Source of the DNA: Candidatus Cloacimonadota bacterium | GTDB taxonomy: Bacteria > Cloacimonadota > Cloacimonadia > Cloacimonadales > Cloacimonadaceae | DNA length: 64,000 nucleotides | Direction: 5' to 3' | Assembly: GCA_023228285.1 (NCBI GenBank) | Contig: JALOBM010000002.1 | Coordinates: forward strand, 13,473 to 77,472 | Shown: piece by piece, positions 26,816-36,288 of the stretch | How positions within the stretch are numbered: position 1 is the stretch's first letter | How the letters are laid out: the number at the start of each line of letters is the position of its first letter | Program-made: the position numbers and the translations under genes | Notes under the pieces: generated by a model | What the model saw: only the letters and a program-made list of their open reading frames with translations | Told to the model about the DNA's origin: nothing | Database searches by the model: none

Positions 26816-27964
26816 ATGCGCAGAAAGCGGATCTTGGTAATCCTGGTCATAATACTGATAATCGCAGCCATCATCGGCTTCACTACTTGCCGGAAGAAAT
26901 CTATCAAGTCCGGGCCGGAAGCCGCAACCGATGCCAACACATACACTGTCAAGTTCGGTAACATAGAATCCCGTACGGAAATCACCGGTGAAATCCAGCC
27001 CAAGACCATTGTATCTCAAAAATCCAGAGTCTCAGGCAAAGTGGTCAAATTCTACGTGGATGAAAACGATACTGTGAAAATGGGAGACATTATTGCAGAT
27101 ATCGAACCGGATTACAATCAGGCAAATACTCTTTTCAACACCAAAGCCGCTTTGCAGCGTGCCGAACTGAGTCTGGAACAAGCCCGCAAGGATTTTGCCG
27201 ACAAAACCCGCTTGAAAGAGATGGAATATATCTCTCAGGAAGAGTACGATAATGCGGCAGATGCCCTGCAGGAAGCGGAAATACAGTATGCTCAGGCCAG
27301 CCGTCAGTACGACATGATTCGGGATTTGGACGTTCCCGGAACCGTTATCCATATGTATGCCACTACTTCTGGCACTGTGATAGAGCGCAAGGTTAATGAA
27401 GGCGAGATGGTTAGCTCCAGCTTGAATGCCTATAGTGAAGGCACTGTCATCATGCAAATTGCAGATCTGAATCACATGATTGTAAGTTCAAATATCAACG
27501 AAGTTGACATCGTGAAGTTCAAGGTAGGACAAAATGGACGGATCAAGCTCGATGCCCTGCCCTATGAAGAATTTGAGGGCAAGATCATCAAGATCTCACC
27601 CAAAGCCGTAACGATCAACAGCGCCAAGGTTTTCCCCGTGGAGATAAGTATCAATGCCCGCGGTGATAAAGTGATGCCGGGAATGACTGCTGAGATCAGC
27701 ATTGAAGGCGAATCACGCGAGAATGTACTTATCATCCCAATTGGAGCAGTTTTTGCAGATGATAAGAATCAGGACATCGTGTATCTGAAAGAAACACCCG
27801 GAGAAAGCAACCCGGACAAGGCAAAGAGTACTCAGCCAAAAAACGCAGTTGTCACTTTAGGAGCCAATGACTTTCAGATGGTAGAGGTAATTTCAGGCTT
27901 GAAGGAGAACGACGTAATTCTGCTGTCAGAGCCTGTAAGTGCCTCCATGATTCCCAGTTTCTAA
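26816..27964 (+). CDS. membrane-fusion (HlyD/RND-type) periplasmic adaptor
   Basis: A 382-residue adaptor: one N-terminal membrane helix (5-22, followed by a cysteine in GFTTC that is not a clean lipobox), a split lipoyl domain (SRVSGKVVKFYVDENDTVKMGDIIADIEP), a coiled hairpin (about 100-165), the second lipoyl half (GTVIERKVNEGEMV), a beta-barrel domain and a membrane-proximal domain (ILIIPIGAVFAD). Such proteins link an inner-membrane pump to an outer-membrane channel. Here the gene is followed 21 bases later by an ABC ATPase and a Gld-like permease rather than an RND or MacB pump, an unusual pairing. AGAGAGG is the ribosome site. Confidence 0.88.
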   Translation: MRRKRILVILVIILIIAAIIGFTTCRKKSIKSGPEAATDANTYTVKFGNIESRTEITGEIQPKTIVSQKSRVSGKVVKFYVDENDTVKMGDIIADIEPDYNQANTLFNTKAALQRAELSLEQARKDFADKTRLKEMEYISQEEYDNAADALQEAEIQYAQASRQYDMIRDLDVPGTVIHMYATTSGTVIERKVNEGEMVSSSLNAYSEGTVIMQIADLNHMIVSSNINEVDIVKFKVGQNGRIKLDALPYEEFEGKIIKISPKAVTINSAKVFPVEISINARGDKVMPGMTAEISIEGESRENVLIIPIGAVFADDKNQDIVYLKETPGESNPDKAKSTQPKNAVVTLGANDFQMVEVISGLKENDVILLSEPVSASMIPSF

Positions 27965-27985
27965 GCACCGGAGACACAGTATTAC

Positions 27986-29002
27986 ATGATCGAGATAAAG
28001 AAGCTAAGCCGATCTTTCGGCACCTTACGCGCCGTGGATGACATCAACTTCAGCGTCCACAACGGCAGCATCACAGGCTTTCTGGGCCCCAATGGCGCGG
28101 GAAAGACCACTACTCTCCGCATGATGGTAAGCTACCTGAAACCGGATAGCGGAAGTATATCCATAGACGGAAAATCCATCTATGACGATCCCATCGAGAC
28201 CAGCGCCAAGATCGGTTATCTGCCGGAGCAGAACCCTCTTTATGAAGACATGCTGGTAATGGAATTGCTACAATACATTGCGGATCTGCGCAAGATGTCA
28301 CCCTCCAGGTTTCAGGAACGCAGTGAATACGTGATCTCGAATTGCGGAATCAACCGGGTCCTCTACCAGAAGATCGGCACCCTTTCCAAGGGCTTCCGGC
28401 AAAGAGTGGGACTGGCCCTTGCCATATTACACGATCCTGAAATCCTTATCCTGGACGAGCCCACCAGTGGATTGGATCCAAACCAAATCATCGAAATACG
28501 AGATTTGATCCGTAAACTGGGCGTGGAAAAGACTGTAATTCTATCATCACACATCATGCAAGAAGTACAAGCACTGTGCGACAGAGTCTTGATCATAAAC
28601 AACGGCAAGATCATAGTTGACGATGATATCGACAACGTGAGCCGCTACTTCGACGACTATCTGGAACTGCATCTGGAGATTCAAGGAGAGAACATCGACC
28701 TGCAGGACTTTTTGGACTTTCATCCGGAACTGGAAGTGATCTCTTTGGAAAGCCACGACCAAATCTGCAAGCTTATTTTGAAGTGCCCGTCAGACAGCTC
28801 CGTCAAGCACGATCTTTCCCGCTATGTGAGCGATAATGGCTGGTTGATCGAAAACCTATATACCAAGCAAATCAGTTTGGAAGAGATATTCTTCAACCTC
28901 ACCAAAACGGGGGCTTTACCTCACAAGTCCGATTCTGAGCTAGTACAGGATCCCAGCCTTACCGAACCTAAAACGGAGACTCCTGAAGGAGAAGACCAAT
29001 GA
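27986..29002 (+). CDS. ABC transporter ATP-binding protein (GldA / ABC-2 type)
   Basis: A 338-residue ATPase with Walker A GPNGAGKTT at 34-42, Q loop LPEQNPLYEDM, signature LSKGFRQRVGLA, Walker B ILILDEPTSGLDP and a switch histidine in ILSSHIMQEV. The C-terminal 110 residues are an extra domain of the kind found in GldA and other ABC-2 exporters, ending in an acidic, proline-containing tail. Its stop overlaps the ATG of the permease. It should energise the Gld-like complex encoded by the next three genes. Confidence 0.94.
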   Translation: MIEIKKLSRSFGTLRAVDDINFSVHNGSITGFLGPNGAGKTTTLRMMVSYLKPDSGSISIDGKSIYDDPIETSAKIGYLPEQNPLYEDMLVMELLQYIADLRKMSPSRFQERSEYVISNCGINRVLYQKIGTLSKGFRQRVGLALAILHDPEILILDEPTSGLDPNQIIEIRDLIRKLGVEKTVILSSHIMQEVQALCDRVLIINNGKIIVDDDIDNVSRYFDDYLELHLEIQGENIDLQDFLDFHPELEVISLESHDQICKLILKCPSDSSVKHDLSRYVSDNGWLIENLYTKQISLEEIFFNLTKTGALPHKSDSELVQDPSLTEPKTETPEGEDQ

Positions 29003-29721
29003 GCGCGATTTGGACCATAGCCCGCAAAGAGTATCAATTAGCAATGCGTTCGATAACGTCCTACATAGTGTCTGTGCTGTTTCTGGTGATCAGCGGTAGT
29101 TTCTTTGCCACTACTGTCTTCAAAGTGGGTTTGGCAGAAATGAGGGGGTTGTACAGCTTTCAGCATATCCTCTTTGTGTTTTTTATCCCCGCCATCACCA
29201 TGGGCAGTATCGCCAGAGAGCGCAGCAGCGGGACAATAGAGCTTTTGAGCACCTTACCTATTCGACTCAGCCATGTGATTTGGGGCAAGATCCTCTCTGC
29301 ATTTATGCAAGTCTTCACCATGCTCATCTTCAACATAATCCCCTTTGCGATTATTGGGGTATTGGGGCAAAACATCGACTACAATGCCATCATCCTGGGC
29401 TTTTTCGGCTTACTCCTGGCAGGAACGGCTTTCATCAGTATCGGTGTTTTTGCCAGCAGCTTGCCCTCAAACCAGGTTTTGGCCTTTGTAATCGCTTTTT
29501 TGATAAGCGGATTCTTCTATGTGATCCGCTATCTTTTGGCGCTTGTACCTCTCTCTCTGGTTAGATACCTGCAGTATTTCTCTTTTGAGTATCACCTCTC
29601 CGGATTTATGAGGGGTGTGTTGGATCTGCGTGATCTACTCTTCTTTATCGCCGTAATCGTCATTTTTGCCACCTTAGCAGAGTTCAACCTCCAATCCAGA
29701 AACATGATGCAGGAGCGGTAG
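28999..29721 (+). CDS. ABC-2 type permease, GldF-like
   Basis: A 240-residue membrane protein with six predicted helices, including the ABC-2 blocks FFIPAITMGSIARERSSGTIELLSTLPI and VIWGKILSA. This is the GldF/ABC-2 family in its typical short form. It is coupled by a four-base overlap to the ATPase and directly joins the GldG-like gene (stop TAG followed by ATG). In Flavobacterium GldF with GldG and GldA supports gliding; here, without other gliding genes, the cargo is unknown. Confidence 0.9.
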   Translation: MSAIWTIARKEYQLAMRSITSYIVSVLFLVISGSFFATTVFKVGLAEMRGLYSFQHILFVFFIPAITMGSIARERSSGTIELLSTLPIRLSHVIWGKILSAFMQVFTMLIFNIIPFAIIGVLGQNIDYNAIILGFFGLLLAGTAFISIGVFASSLPSNQVLAFVIAFLISGFFYVIRYLLALVPLSLVRYLQYFSFEYHLSGFMRGVLDLRDLLFFIAVIVIFATLAEFNLQSRNMMQER

Positions 29722-31290
29722 ATGCGAACTAAATATAGCATTATCAGTTCCCACGGCATCCGCATCGGCATCGTCATAGCTCTACTTTTAATCAGTTCTC
29801 TCGTCACATTCCGTCTGGATCTATCCCGAGAAAGGGCTTTCAGCCTCAGTAAGATCAGCAAAGACCTGGTACGCAACTTGGACGATGTATTGCTGGTAAA
29901 GATCCTCTCATCCAATGAGTTACCTGCAGATTTGATCTCTCTGGAGCGCTACACAAAGGACTTGCTGGCAGAATATCAAAGCGCAGGCGGCAATAAATTC
30001 CGCTTTGAACACATTCAAACTGCCAGCCACGAGGAATTGCTGGGTATGGCTTATGGCAGTGGACTGGGACCAATGAAATTCCGCATATACGAGAACGATC
30101 AGGTAACCGCCAAAGAGGTAATCTTCGGCCTGATATTCGAGTATCAGGGTCGTGTGGAATCCTTGAACCTCAGTCCCAGGATCGAACCCAGACTGGAATA
30201 TGAGATGACCATGCGCATTCAGAGCTTGGTATCCAAAGACCTGCCCATCGTAGCAGTTTTCCGGGATACCACATACTACCACTTCGATACTAGTATATTC
30301 GAACGAGGACTGCGCAGTAATTTCACTGTCGTTGACGCCGATTTATCCAGACCAGTTCAAAATGTTGACGCTCTGCTCTTTACCGGCAGCAGCCGCAATC
30401 TGCCCGACCTTTGGCTATACAATCTGGATCAATACCTTATGAAGGGTGGAAGCGTAATTTTCCTGCAAGACAACGTGGATACCGATGGCAGTTACTTGAA
30501 TAACATACAAAACAACGTAATCAAGATGTTGGAACACTATGGTTTCCAGCTTACCGACGACGTAGTGTTGGACATGAATTGCGACAAGCGGCAGATGGGG
30601 ATAGGCAGAATGGCCAGTTACCCTATGTACCCCGTCATGAACGGCAGCGATCATCCCATCTCAAAGGACATGGAGGACATTGTCCTGTATCTCGCAAGCG
30701 GCATCACTGCTCTGGAAAAAGCAGATTTAAAATATGAAGTCATCCTGCGCAGCTCAGAGAATTCCGGTTGGATGATATCCCCTGAATTTCAGTTGAGCCA
30801 AGAACTCTTTTACAATCCGGAATTGGAAGACTTTTCTGCTGGCCCCATTGTTACTGCTGCACTTGCTACCGGGAAGATGGACAGCTGGTTCAGGGATTCC
30901 GATCTGGCAAGGCATGACCCTGATTTCACTAGCGAGTCTAAACAAGGGAAACTGATCCTTTTTGCGGACAAGGAGTTGGTGATAAACCCGGACAACCCGA
31001 TTTTTCGGGATCGAGCAAATGTGATCTACAACTCTTTGGATTACTTCTGCGGAAGAGAATCCATGATCAGGATTCGCAACCGTCACCTGAATAAATCTGT
31101 GATAAACATATACAGTTTTATAAAGGATCGCGGCATTGTATGGGGAGACCAGAACAAGACAGTTTATACTATCAAGCTGATTTGCAAAGTTATCTCCATC
31201 GCACTCGCTCCCCTGATCCTGATTCTGGCTGGATTGTGGATGGCTCTCAGGCGTAAGCTTAGATTGAGGCATTTAAATGAAAAAGTCTAG
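29722..31290 (+). CDS. GldG-like ABC transporter auxiliary protein
   Basis: A 522-residue protein with a helix near residues 13-32, a long extracytoplasmic region and a C-terminal helix (about 486-508) followed by a basic tail. The start of the mature region, RERAFSLSKISKDLVRNLDDVLLVKILSSNELP, and the central VDALLFTGSSRNLPDLWLYNLDQYLMKGGSVIFLQDN match the GldG/ABC-type uncharacterised transport family. It belongs with the GldF-like permease and DUF4340 protein, which overlaps its end by 14 bases. Confidence 0.88.
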   Translation: MRTKYSIISSHGIRIGIVIALLLISSLVTFRLDLSRERAFSLSKISKDLVRNLDDVLLVKILSSNELPADLISLERYTKDLLAEYQSAGGNKFRFEHIQTASHEELLGMAYGSGLGPMKFRIYENDQVTAKEVIFGLIFEYQGRVESLNLSPRIEPRLEYEMTMRIQSLVSKDLPIVAVFRDTTYYHFDTSIFERGLRSNFTVVDADLSRPVQNVDALLFTGSSRNLPDLWLYNLDQYLMKGGSVIFLQDNVDTDGSYLNNIQNNVIKMLEHYGFQLTDDVVLDMNCDKRQMGIGRMASYPMYPVMNGSDHPISKDMEDIVLYLASGITALEKADLKYEVILRSSENSGWMISPEFQLSQELFYNPELEDFSAGPIVTAALATGKMDSWFRDSDLARHDPDFTSESKQGKLILFADKELVINPDNPIFRDRANVIYNSLDYFCGRESMIRIRNRHLNKSVINIYSFIKDRGIVWGDQNKTVYTIKLICKVISIALAPLILILAGLWMALRRKLRLRHLNEKV

Positions 31291-32191
31291 ATATATCCTC
31301 CTGATATTACTCGTGATACTTATCACCGCATATTTTATACTAAGGAGCAAAAAGCCCGTCCAACGTCAGGATGACTTGGTGAACTTGGCTGCAGAAGAGA
31401 TCAACAGGATAGAGATATGGAATTCCGAAGAAAGGGTGGAATTGATCCTCGATGACGGCATCTGGAAGGTGGCCAAGCCCTTTCTGTGGCCTGCAGACAC
31501 TTTAATGGTGAACAATTTCTTCCGTGAGGTGGTTCAAGGCACTTTCTCGACCACATCTTTAAGCTCTGCAAAAACAGCTCTGGAACGTTATGAACTGGAT
31601 GATGACACAGGCACTCATGTGCGCCTGTACGCTGGGGAAAAAAGGGAACACCTGATCTTTGGCAACAACGGCAATTCCTGGGATTACTTCCGGGTCGCGG
31701 GAGATACTTTGGTGTATCAGACTCCAAGCAACATCGTGAGACGCTTTGCGCCCAATGTCACGAACTGGCGCGATCCTCAAGCTGTCCATTATTGGGAGCA
31801 TGAGATCCGTGAGATCCGCAGTAAACATAGGAAGAACGAATTTACACTCCGCCGTGATGAGAGAAAATGGACTTACAAGGACGCTGAAAACGAGTTTGAG
31901 GTAGTTCCCTACAATTTTGCCCTCAACAAGATATTAAGTATCTTACAAAACTTCCAATCTTATGTGTTTGAAAGCGATGATGAGCCAGAACTGATACAGC
32001 TATTCGAAATCCCCTATTGTACAGTCTGGATTACCGATGTGCAGGGCAAAACCAAGAAGCTAAGCATCGCTGAAAGCCCCAAGAAGCAATATTTCATGAT
32101 GATCGATGATGAGCCGAAGATACTCTATGAGTTAGTATACGACAGCGTCTATCGCTTCACCAGGGATCCCGATATCTTTATGAGGCATTAA
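31277..32191 (+). CDS. DUF4340 protein
   Basis: A 304-residue protein with one N-terminal helix (KSRYILLILLVILITAYFIL) and a repeated extracytoplasmic fold whose units include INRIEIWNSEERVELILDDGIWKV and IREIRSKHRKNEFTLRRDERKWTY; this two-repeat pattern is DUF4340, usually found directly behind gldG-like genes. Function is unknown, but association with the ABC-2/GldG complex is consistent across many genomes. Its reading frame overlaps the end of the GldG-like gene. A GNAT gene follows after five bases. Confidence 0.88.
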   Translation: MKKSRYILLILLVILITAYFILRSKKPVQRQDDLVNLAAEEINRIEIWNSEERVELILDDGIWKVAKPFLWPADTLMVNNFFREVVQGTFSTTSLSSAKTALERYELDDDTGTHVRLYAGEKREHLIFGNNGNSWDYFRVAGDTLVYQTPSNIVRRFAPNVTNWRDPQAVHYWEHEIREIRSKHRKNEFTLRRDERKWTYKDAENEFEVVPYNFALNKILSILQNFQSYVFESDDEPELIQLFEIPYCTVWITDVQGKTKKLSIAESPKKQYFMMIDDEPKILYELVYDSVYRFTRDPDIFMRH

Positions 32192-32196
32192 GTTAT

Positions 32197-32616
32197 ATGA
32201 TAATCAAGCACTACAAGAGCTTATCCGAAGATATCTATAGCAAGATAATCCGTCTTTGGCAGGATACGGGTATCACCAATCCCGCCCGTGCCGATAGCTA
32301 CGAGGCCATAGAGCATTCTCTGCAAAACACTGGAACCATCATCTGTGCAGAAGAAGCTAGTGAAATTGTGGGCGCTATGTGGATAAACCACGATTTTCGC
32401 AGACTCTACATTCATCACATGGCAGTAAGCCCCTCCAGGCAGAACCAAGGCATTGGGAAGAAGCTATTGCGTGAAGCTCTCGATATTGCAAAAGCAACGG
32501 GATATCAAGCCAAACTTGAAGTTCACCGGGACAATCCAGCAGCACGGCATCTGTATTCGGAAATGGGCTTCAAGGATCTGGACGGCTACATCACAATGAT
32601 CAAACGGGAACTGTGA
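32197..32616 (+). CDS. GNAT N-acetyltransferase
   Basis: A 139-residue single-domain acetyltransferase. The acetyl-CoA loop is RQNQGIGKKLL at 81-91, preceded by strand IHHMAVSPS and followed by YQAKLEVHRDNPAARHLYSEMGF. Substrate is unknown. The gene is five bases after the DUF4340 gene and its stop overlaps the GTG of trmFO, so it could be the last transporter-operon gene or the first of the tRNA-modification pair. Confidence 0.9.
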   Translation: MIIKHYKSLSEDIYSKIIRLWQDTGITNPARADSYEAIEHSLQNTGTIICAEEASEIVGAMWINHDFRRLYIHHMAVSPSRQNQGIGKKLLREALDIAKATGYQAKLEVHRDNPAARHLYSEMGFKDLDGYITMIKREL

Positions 32617-33935
32617 GTCAATCCATTAGCATCATCGGAGCTGGTTTGGCAGGCTCGGAAGCCGCATTACAACTGGCGGCCAGTGGCTTTGATGTACGCC
32701 TGATTGAAATGCGTCCCAAGCAGAGAACGGAAGCCCATACCGGAGATTTGTTTGCCGAATTGGTATGCAGCAACAGCCTGAAATCCGTGCGATTGGACAC
32801 CGGAGCCGGTCTCCTGAAAGAGGAATTACACCTGATGGGATCCATCCTGCTTGAGATTGCAAAGCAATCCAAGGTCCCCGCCGGACACGCCCTTGCTGTA
32901 GATCGCGAACTCTTTGCTCAAAACGTTACAAGGCGCATTGAAAGCGAACCCAATATCCATATTATCCGTGAGGAAGCAACCGAGCTTCCCTCCGGCAAGG
33001 TAATTGTGGCAACAGGACCGCTTACATCAAACGCTATGATGCGCCATCTGCAAAGCCTTCTTGGAGAAGATCAGCTCTTCTTCTTCGATGCCATTGCCCC
33101 AATCATTGATGCTGATTCCATCGATATGGACACAGTATATGCCAAAGCTCGCTATGACAAAGGGGAAGCCGACTATCTGAATTGCGCTTTTAACAAAGAA
33201 CAATACCTGGATTTTGTAAACGCTCTTTTGGCTGCTGAAAAACACGAAGCTCATGAATTTGAAAACGAATTCTTCAATGGCGAAAAATTCAGCTTCTATG
33301 AGAACTGCATGCCAATCGAAGAGCTTGCCCGAAGAGGGAAGGACACACTGCGTCATGGTGTGATGCGTCCCATGGGTCTGGAAGATCCCGCCACAGGAGA
33401 TAAAGCCTACGCTGTATTGCAGCTAAGAGCAGAGAACAAGGACTTCACAGCCTACAATCTGGTGGGATGTCAAACCATGCTGCGCTACCCGGAACAGAAG
33501 CGCATTTTCAGGTTGATCCCGGGTTTGCAACATGCGTCCTTCCTGCGCTATGGCTCCATTCACCGCAATTCCTATCTGAATTCGCCTAAGATACTGAATC
33601 CCGATCTCAGCTTGAAAGCGCGACCAGATGTATGGATTGCAGGGCAACTAAGCGGAGTGGAAGGCTATGTGGAGTGCATTGCCTCAGGTTTATGGACTAC
33701 CAGAATCATTGCTGATCAGCTCGCCATGCTGCCGGAAGAGAGCATCATGGGTCAGCTCTGGAGACGACTAATCACCATTCCAGAAAAGGGTAATTTCTCG
33801 CCTGTAAATGCGAACTTTGGAATCCTTCCCGCCCTTACAAACGGTATTCGGGATAAAAAGCTGAAGCGGGAAATGATGAGTCAACGATCTCTCGATACTC
33901 TTCGGAAGATGCTCAATAGTAATGTAGGAAGTTGA
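32613..33935 (+). CDS. trmFO: folate-dependent tRNA uracil-54 C5-methyltransferase TrmFO
   Basis: A 440-residue flavoenzyme that makes ribothymidine at tRNA position 54 using methylene-tetrahydrofolate. The FAD motif GAGLAG is at 9-14, the following RPKQRTEAHTGDLFAELVCSNSLKS block contains C52 (the conserved cysteine of this family), and a second block FYENCMPIEELARRG carries the other conserved cysteine near 231. GTG start at 32613, overlapping the GNAT stop. The use of folate agrees with the one-carbon gene fhs elsewhere in the window. Confidence 0.96.
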   Translation: MSQSISIIGAGLAGSEAALQLAASGFDVRLIEMRPKQRTEAHTGDLFAELVCSNSLKSVRLDTGAGLLKEELHLMGSILLEIAKQSKVPAGHALAVDRELFAQNVTRRIESEPNIHIIREEATELPSGKVIVATGPLTSNAMMRHLQSLLGEDQLFFFDAIAPIIDADSIDMDTVYAKARYDKGEADYLNCAFNKEQYLDFVNALLAAEKHEAHEFENEFFNGEKFSFYENCMPIEELARRGKDTLRHGVMRPMGLEDPATGDKAYAVLQLRAENKDFTAYNLVGCQTMLRYPEQKRIFRLIPGLQHASFLRYGSIHRNSYLNSPKILNPDLSLKARPDVWIAGQLSGVEGYVECIASGLWTTRIIADQLAMLPEESIMGQLWRRLITIPEKGNFSPVNANFGILPALTNGIRDKKLKREMMSQRSLDTLRKMLNSNVGS

Positions 33936-33959
33936 AGCAATATCGATCCGTAGGATGAT

Positions 33960-34307
33960 CTATTTCTCGTATGACGAATTTGTCCGAACAAGTGTCTCCC
34001 AGTCTATCCTACCTTCTTCGTCACAAAAGGTGTTGATAAAGTCTTTCGTTAGCTTATTCAATGTGTTTGCATGCTTCGTTTGGTAGGAGATAGACCTTGA
34101 CTTGGCATCTTGGGCTAGTGGTTCGATAATGTCCAAGTATAGATTACTATCTCCTGAGATAAACTCCCAAAACTTTTGGCCACAGTACTTGTAGTAAATC
34201 CCTCTCTGAATCACTAGAATAGCAGCCCCCAAAAAAAGGATTGACTGAATTTGTTCTTTGTTGTTTTCTGTAAAATGATGCCAATAAACCAGACAACATG
34301 GAGACAT
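33960..34307 (-). pseudogene. AT-rich 115-codon reading frame, possible C-terminal gene remnant
   Basis: This minus-strand frame fills the gap between trmFO and the cyclophilin gene. Its composition is protein-like and lower in GC than its neighbours, with YYKYCGQKFWEFISGDSNLYLDI and CDEEGRIDWETLVR. The last 90 residues faintly recall C-terminal ends of some type II restriction endonucleases, which I hold only weakly. The ATG at 34307 has no ribosome site and lies in the cyclophilin promoter area, so an intact gene is unlikely; a leftover of a transferred gene fits better. It may also be a chance frame. Confidence 0.35.
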
Positions 34308-34310
34308 ATT

Positions 34311-35402
34311 ATGAACAAGACTATTAGATTGGTTTGCGTTTTAGCCATTTTACTGATGCCGATATTGGCACAAGCACGTATTTTTGCCCGCTGGCACACT
34401 TCGATGGGGAGTTTCACAGCGGAATTGTACGATGAGCTGGTTCCCATCACCGCTTTGAACTTTCGCGATCTGGCCAATGATGGTTTCTACAATAATCTCA
34501 TCTTCCATCGGGTGATAGAAGGCTTCATGATCCAGGACGGTTGCCCCAATGGAACCGGAACCGGTGGTCCTGGTTACAACATTCAGGATGAGTTTCACCC
34601 GGATCTTTTGCACGATAGCGCCGGAGTGTTGGCGATGGCTCGTACCACTGAACCAAATAGTGCAGGTAGCCAATATTACATAACTTTGGCACCTCAGCCG
34701 CATCTGGACGGCGGATACGCTGTGTTTGGGAGAATAATCGAAGGTCTGGAAAACGTTATGGCTATTGGATCGGTACCCACTAATTCTTCGAATCGTCCCA
34801 TTACTCCGGTAAACATTTTTATACTACGTATGTTGGATCTGCATCTACTGGATTTCTTTCCGGTTTTGGATGAACCGGTATTACTGGATACAAACACAAC
34901 TCAAATGTTCATCACTCAAGCTTATACACACGAAGCAACTGTCAGCTACACTTGGTTTTTGAACGACGAACTCCTACCGGACGATACCTTTATGATCGAA
35001 CGCACATTTGAGAGCGGGAATCATACCTTACGCTGCAACATAGCCTCTTCGGACAGCATAGCCTTTGATGCAGTATGGAATATTCAGGTTTCCAGTGCCA
35101 ATGAAGACCTTCAGGCACCGGTTGCAGAACAGATCAGCCTGAGCGCGAACCCAAATCCTTTTGGCAGCAATATAAGAATATTATGTAACAGCAAGATCGA
35201 ACAAAACCTGAGTCTGGATGTTTTTAACCTGCGCGGACAGAAAGTGCGCTCGTTGCAAAAAAGTGCTTCAAAGCAAGGCACATGGGAGCTTGACTGGAAC
35301 GGCTGTGACGATAATGGACAGCAACTTCCCGCGGGAGTATATCTGCTAAAGATGAAAGCGGATTCCGGCAATCTGTTCCGCAAGATCAGCAAACTAAAGT
35401 AA
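34311..35402 (+). CDS. secreted cyclophilin-type peptidyl-prolyl isomerase with C-terminal sorting tail
   Basis: A 363-residue exported protein, ATG at 34311 with GGAG seven bases upstream; an earlier in-frame start at 34251 is not used by this reasoning. Signal peptide at 1-22, then a cyclophilin domain at about 25-170 with FHRVIEGFMIQDGCPNGTGTGGPGY and MARTTEPNSAGSQYYITL, the latter the substrate-binding block. About residues 195-270 look like an immunoglobulin-type module. The last 80 residues (ANPNPFGSNI, VFNLRGQKVRSL, GVYLLKMK) form the same sorting domain as in the M1 peptidase, so the isomerase probably works at the cell surface or outside. Confidence 0.93.
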   Translation: MNKTIRLVCVLAILLMPILAQARIFARWHTSMGSFTAELYDELVPITALNFRDLANDGFYNNLIFHRVIEGFMIQDGCPNGTGTGGPGYNIQDEFHPDLLHDSAGVLAMARTTEPNSAGSQYYITLAPQPHLDGGYAVFGRIIEGLENVMAIGSVPTNSSNRPITPVNIFILRMLDLHLLDFFPVLDEPVLLDTNTTQMFITQAYTHEATVSYTWFLNDELLPDDTFMIERTFESGNHTLRCNIASSDSIAFDAVWNIQVSSANEDLQAPVAEQISLSANPNPFGSNIRILCNSKIEQNLSLDVFNLRGQKVRSLQKSASKQGTWELDWNGCDDNGQQLPAGVYLLKMKADSGNLFRKISKLK

Positions 35403-35418
35403 TAATATCCGAAAGGCC

Positions 35419-36288
35419 TCAGCGGTTTTTGTGCACAAGACGGGATAGTAACTGCTCGTAGCTGTCCCGCAACCTGAGCGCAAAGCCAGGTTCAGAATGA
35501 TCTTTGAAAGCATTTACGGCCTGTTCATAGCCAAAATCAAAGAATTCTCTAGCCTTTTTCAGGTCTGTGAAGCCCAGTTGCGGCTGATGTGCATCGATGA
35601 TGATGTCCGGTTTATGGTTTATGATGGATTGAATAGCCATGAAACCTTGGTTTTGCATCAGGGATTGCATAAACACATTATAATGCAATAGCTTTCTTGG
35701 AGTCCTGGCTTTACTCGGGATGTAATGCTCTGCTTTGTTTGCCACATGCGGCAACACGTTTACTGCAATCGTAATTTCCCCCGGTAATCCGTCAACAAAG
35801 GCAAGAGGTAAGGGATGAGAGACTCCACCGTCCACAAACTGATAGTCGCTCATCGCGTGAGGAGCAAAGATGAAGGGCAGAGAACTGGAAGCACGCATGG
35901 CGTCTGCCAAAGAGCCGCTATCGATCAGGATAGTCGCTTGCCGATTGAGGTCATACGCTACAGCAATGTAGGGAATATCCGTATCCTCTATTCTGCGGCC
36001 ATCGGTCCATTCTGCAAATTTCTTCAGGATGGTCTTACCGTCGAAAATCCCGCTGCGAGAGAAATCCAGATTGAGGGGATTGAAAAGCTCTCTGGTGGAT
36101 ACATCTTCTGCCAGACCGAGCATTTCTTCTGCTTCCAGACCGCAGGCGAGACAGCCTCCGATGATCGCACCCATGGAAGTGCCGATCACAGAACTGATCT
36201 CGTACTGTTCCTTAATCGCCTTAATTACACCAATATGGGCCAAGCCGTAAGCAGAGCCTCCACCCAGTATCAGAATGGCCTTTTTCAT
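35419..36288 (-). CDS. patatin-like phospholipase (RssA/NTE type)
   Basis: A 289-residue serine lipid hydrolase. The oxyanion motif is GGGSAYGLAHIG (10-20), the catalytic serine is S38 in GTSMG, and the catalytic aspartate lies in FVDGGVSHPLP near residue 155. It lacks a signal peptide, so action on the inner leaflet of the membrane is expected. The arginine common in the oxyanion loop (GGGxRG) is tyrosine here, a variation seen in some family members. It overlaps the upstream small membrane gene by four bases. Confidence 0.9.
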   Translation of the reverse strand: MKKAILILGGGSAYGLAHIGVIKAIKEQYEISSVIGTSMGAIIGGCLACGLEAEEMLGLAEDVSTRELFNPLNLDFSRSGIFDGKTILKKFAEWTDGRRIEDTDIPYIAVAYDLNRQATILIDSGSLADAMRASSSLPFIFAPHAMSDYQFVDGGVSHPLPLAFVDGLPGEITIAVNVLPHVANKAEHYIPSKARTPRKLLHYNVFMQSLMQNQGFMAIQSIINHKPDIIIDAHQPQLGFTDLKKAREFFDFGYEQAVNAFKDHSEPGFALRLRDSYEQLLSRLVHKNR

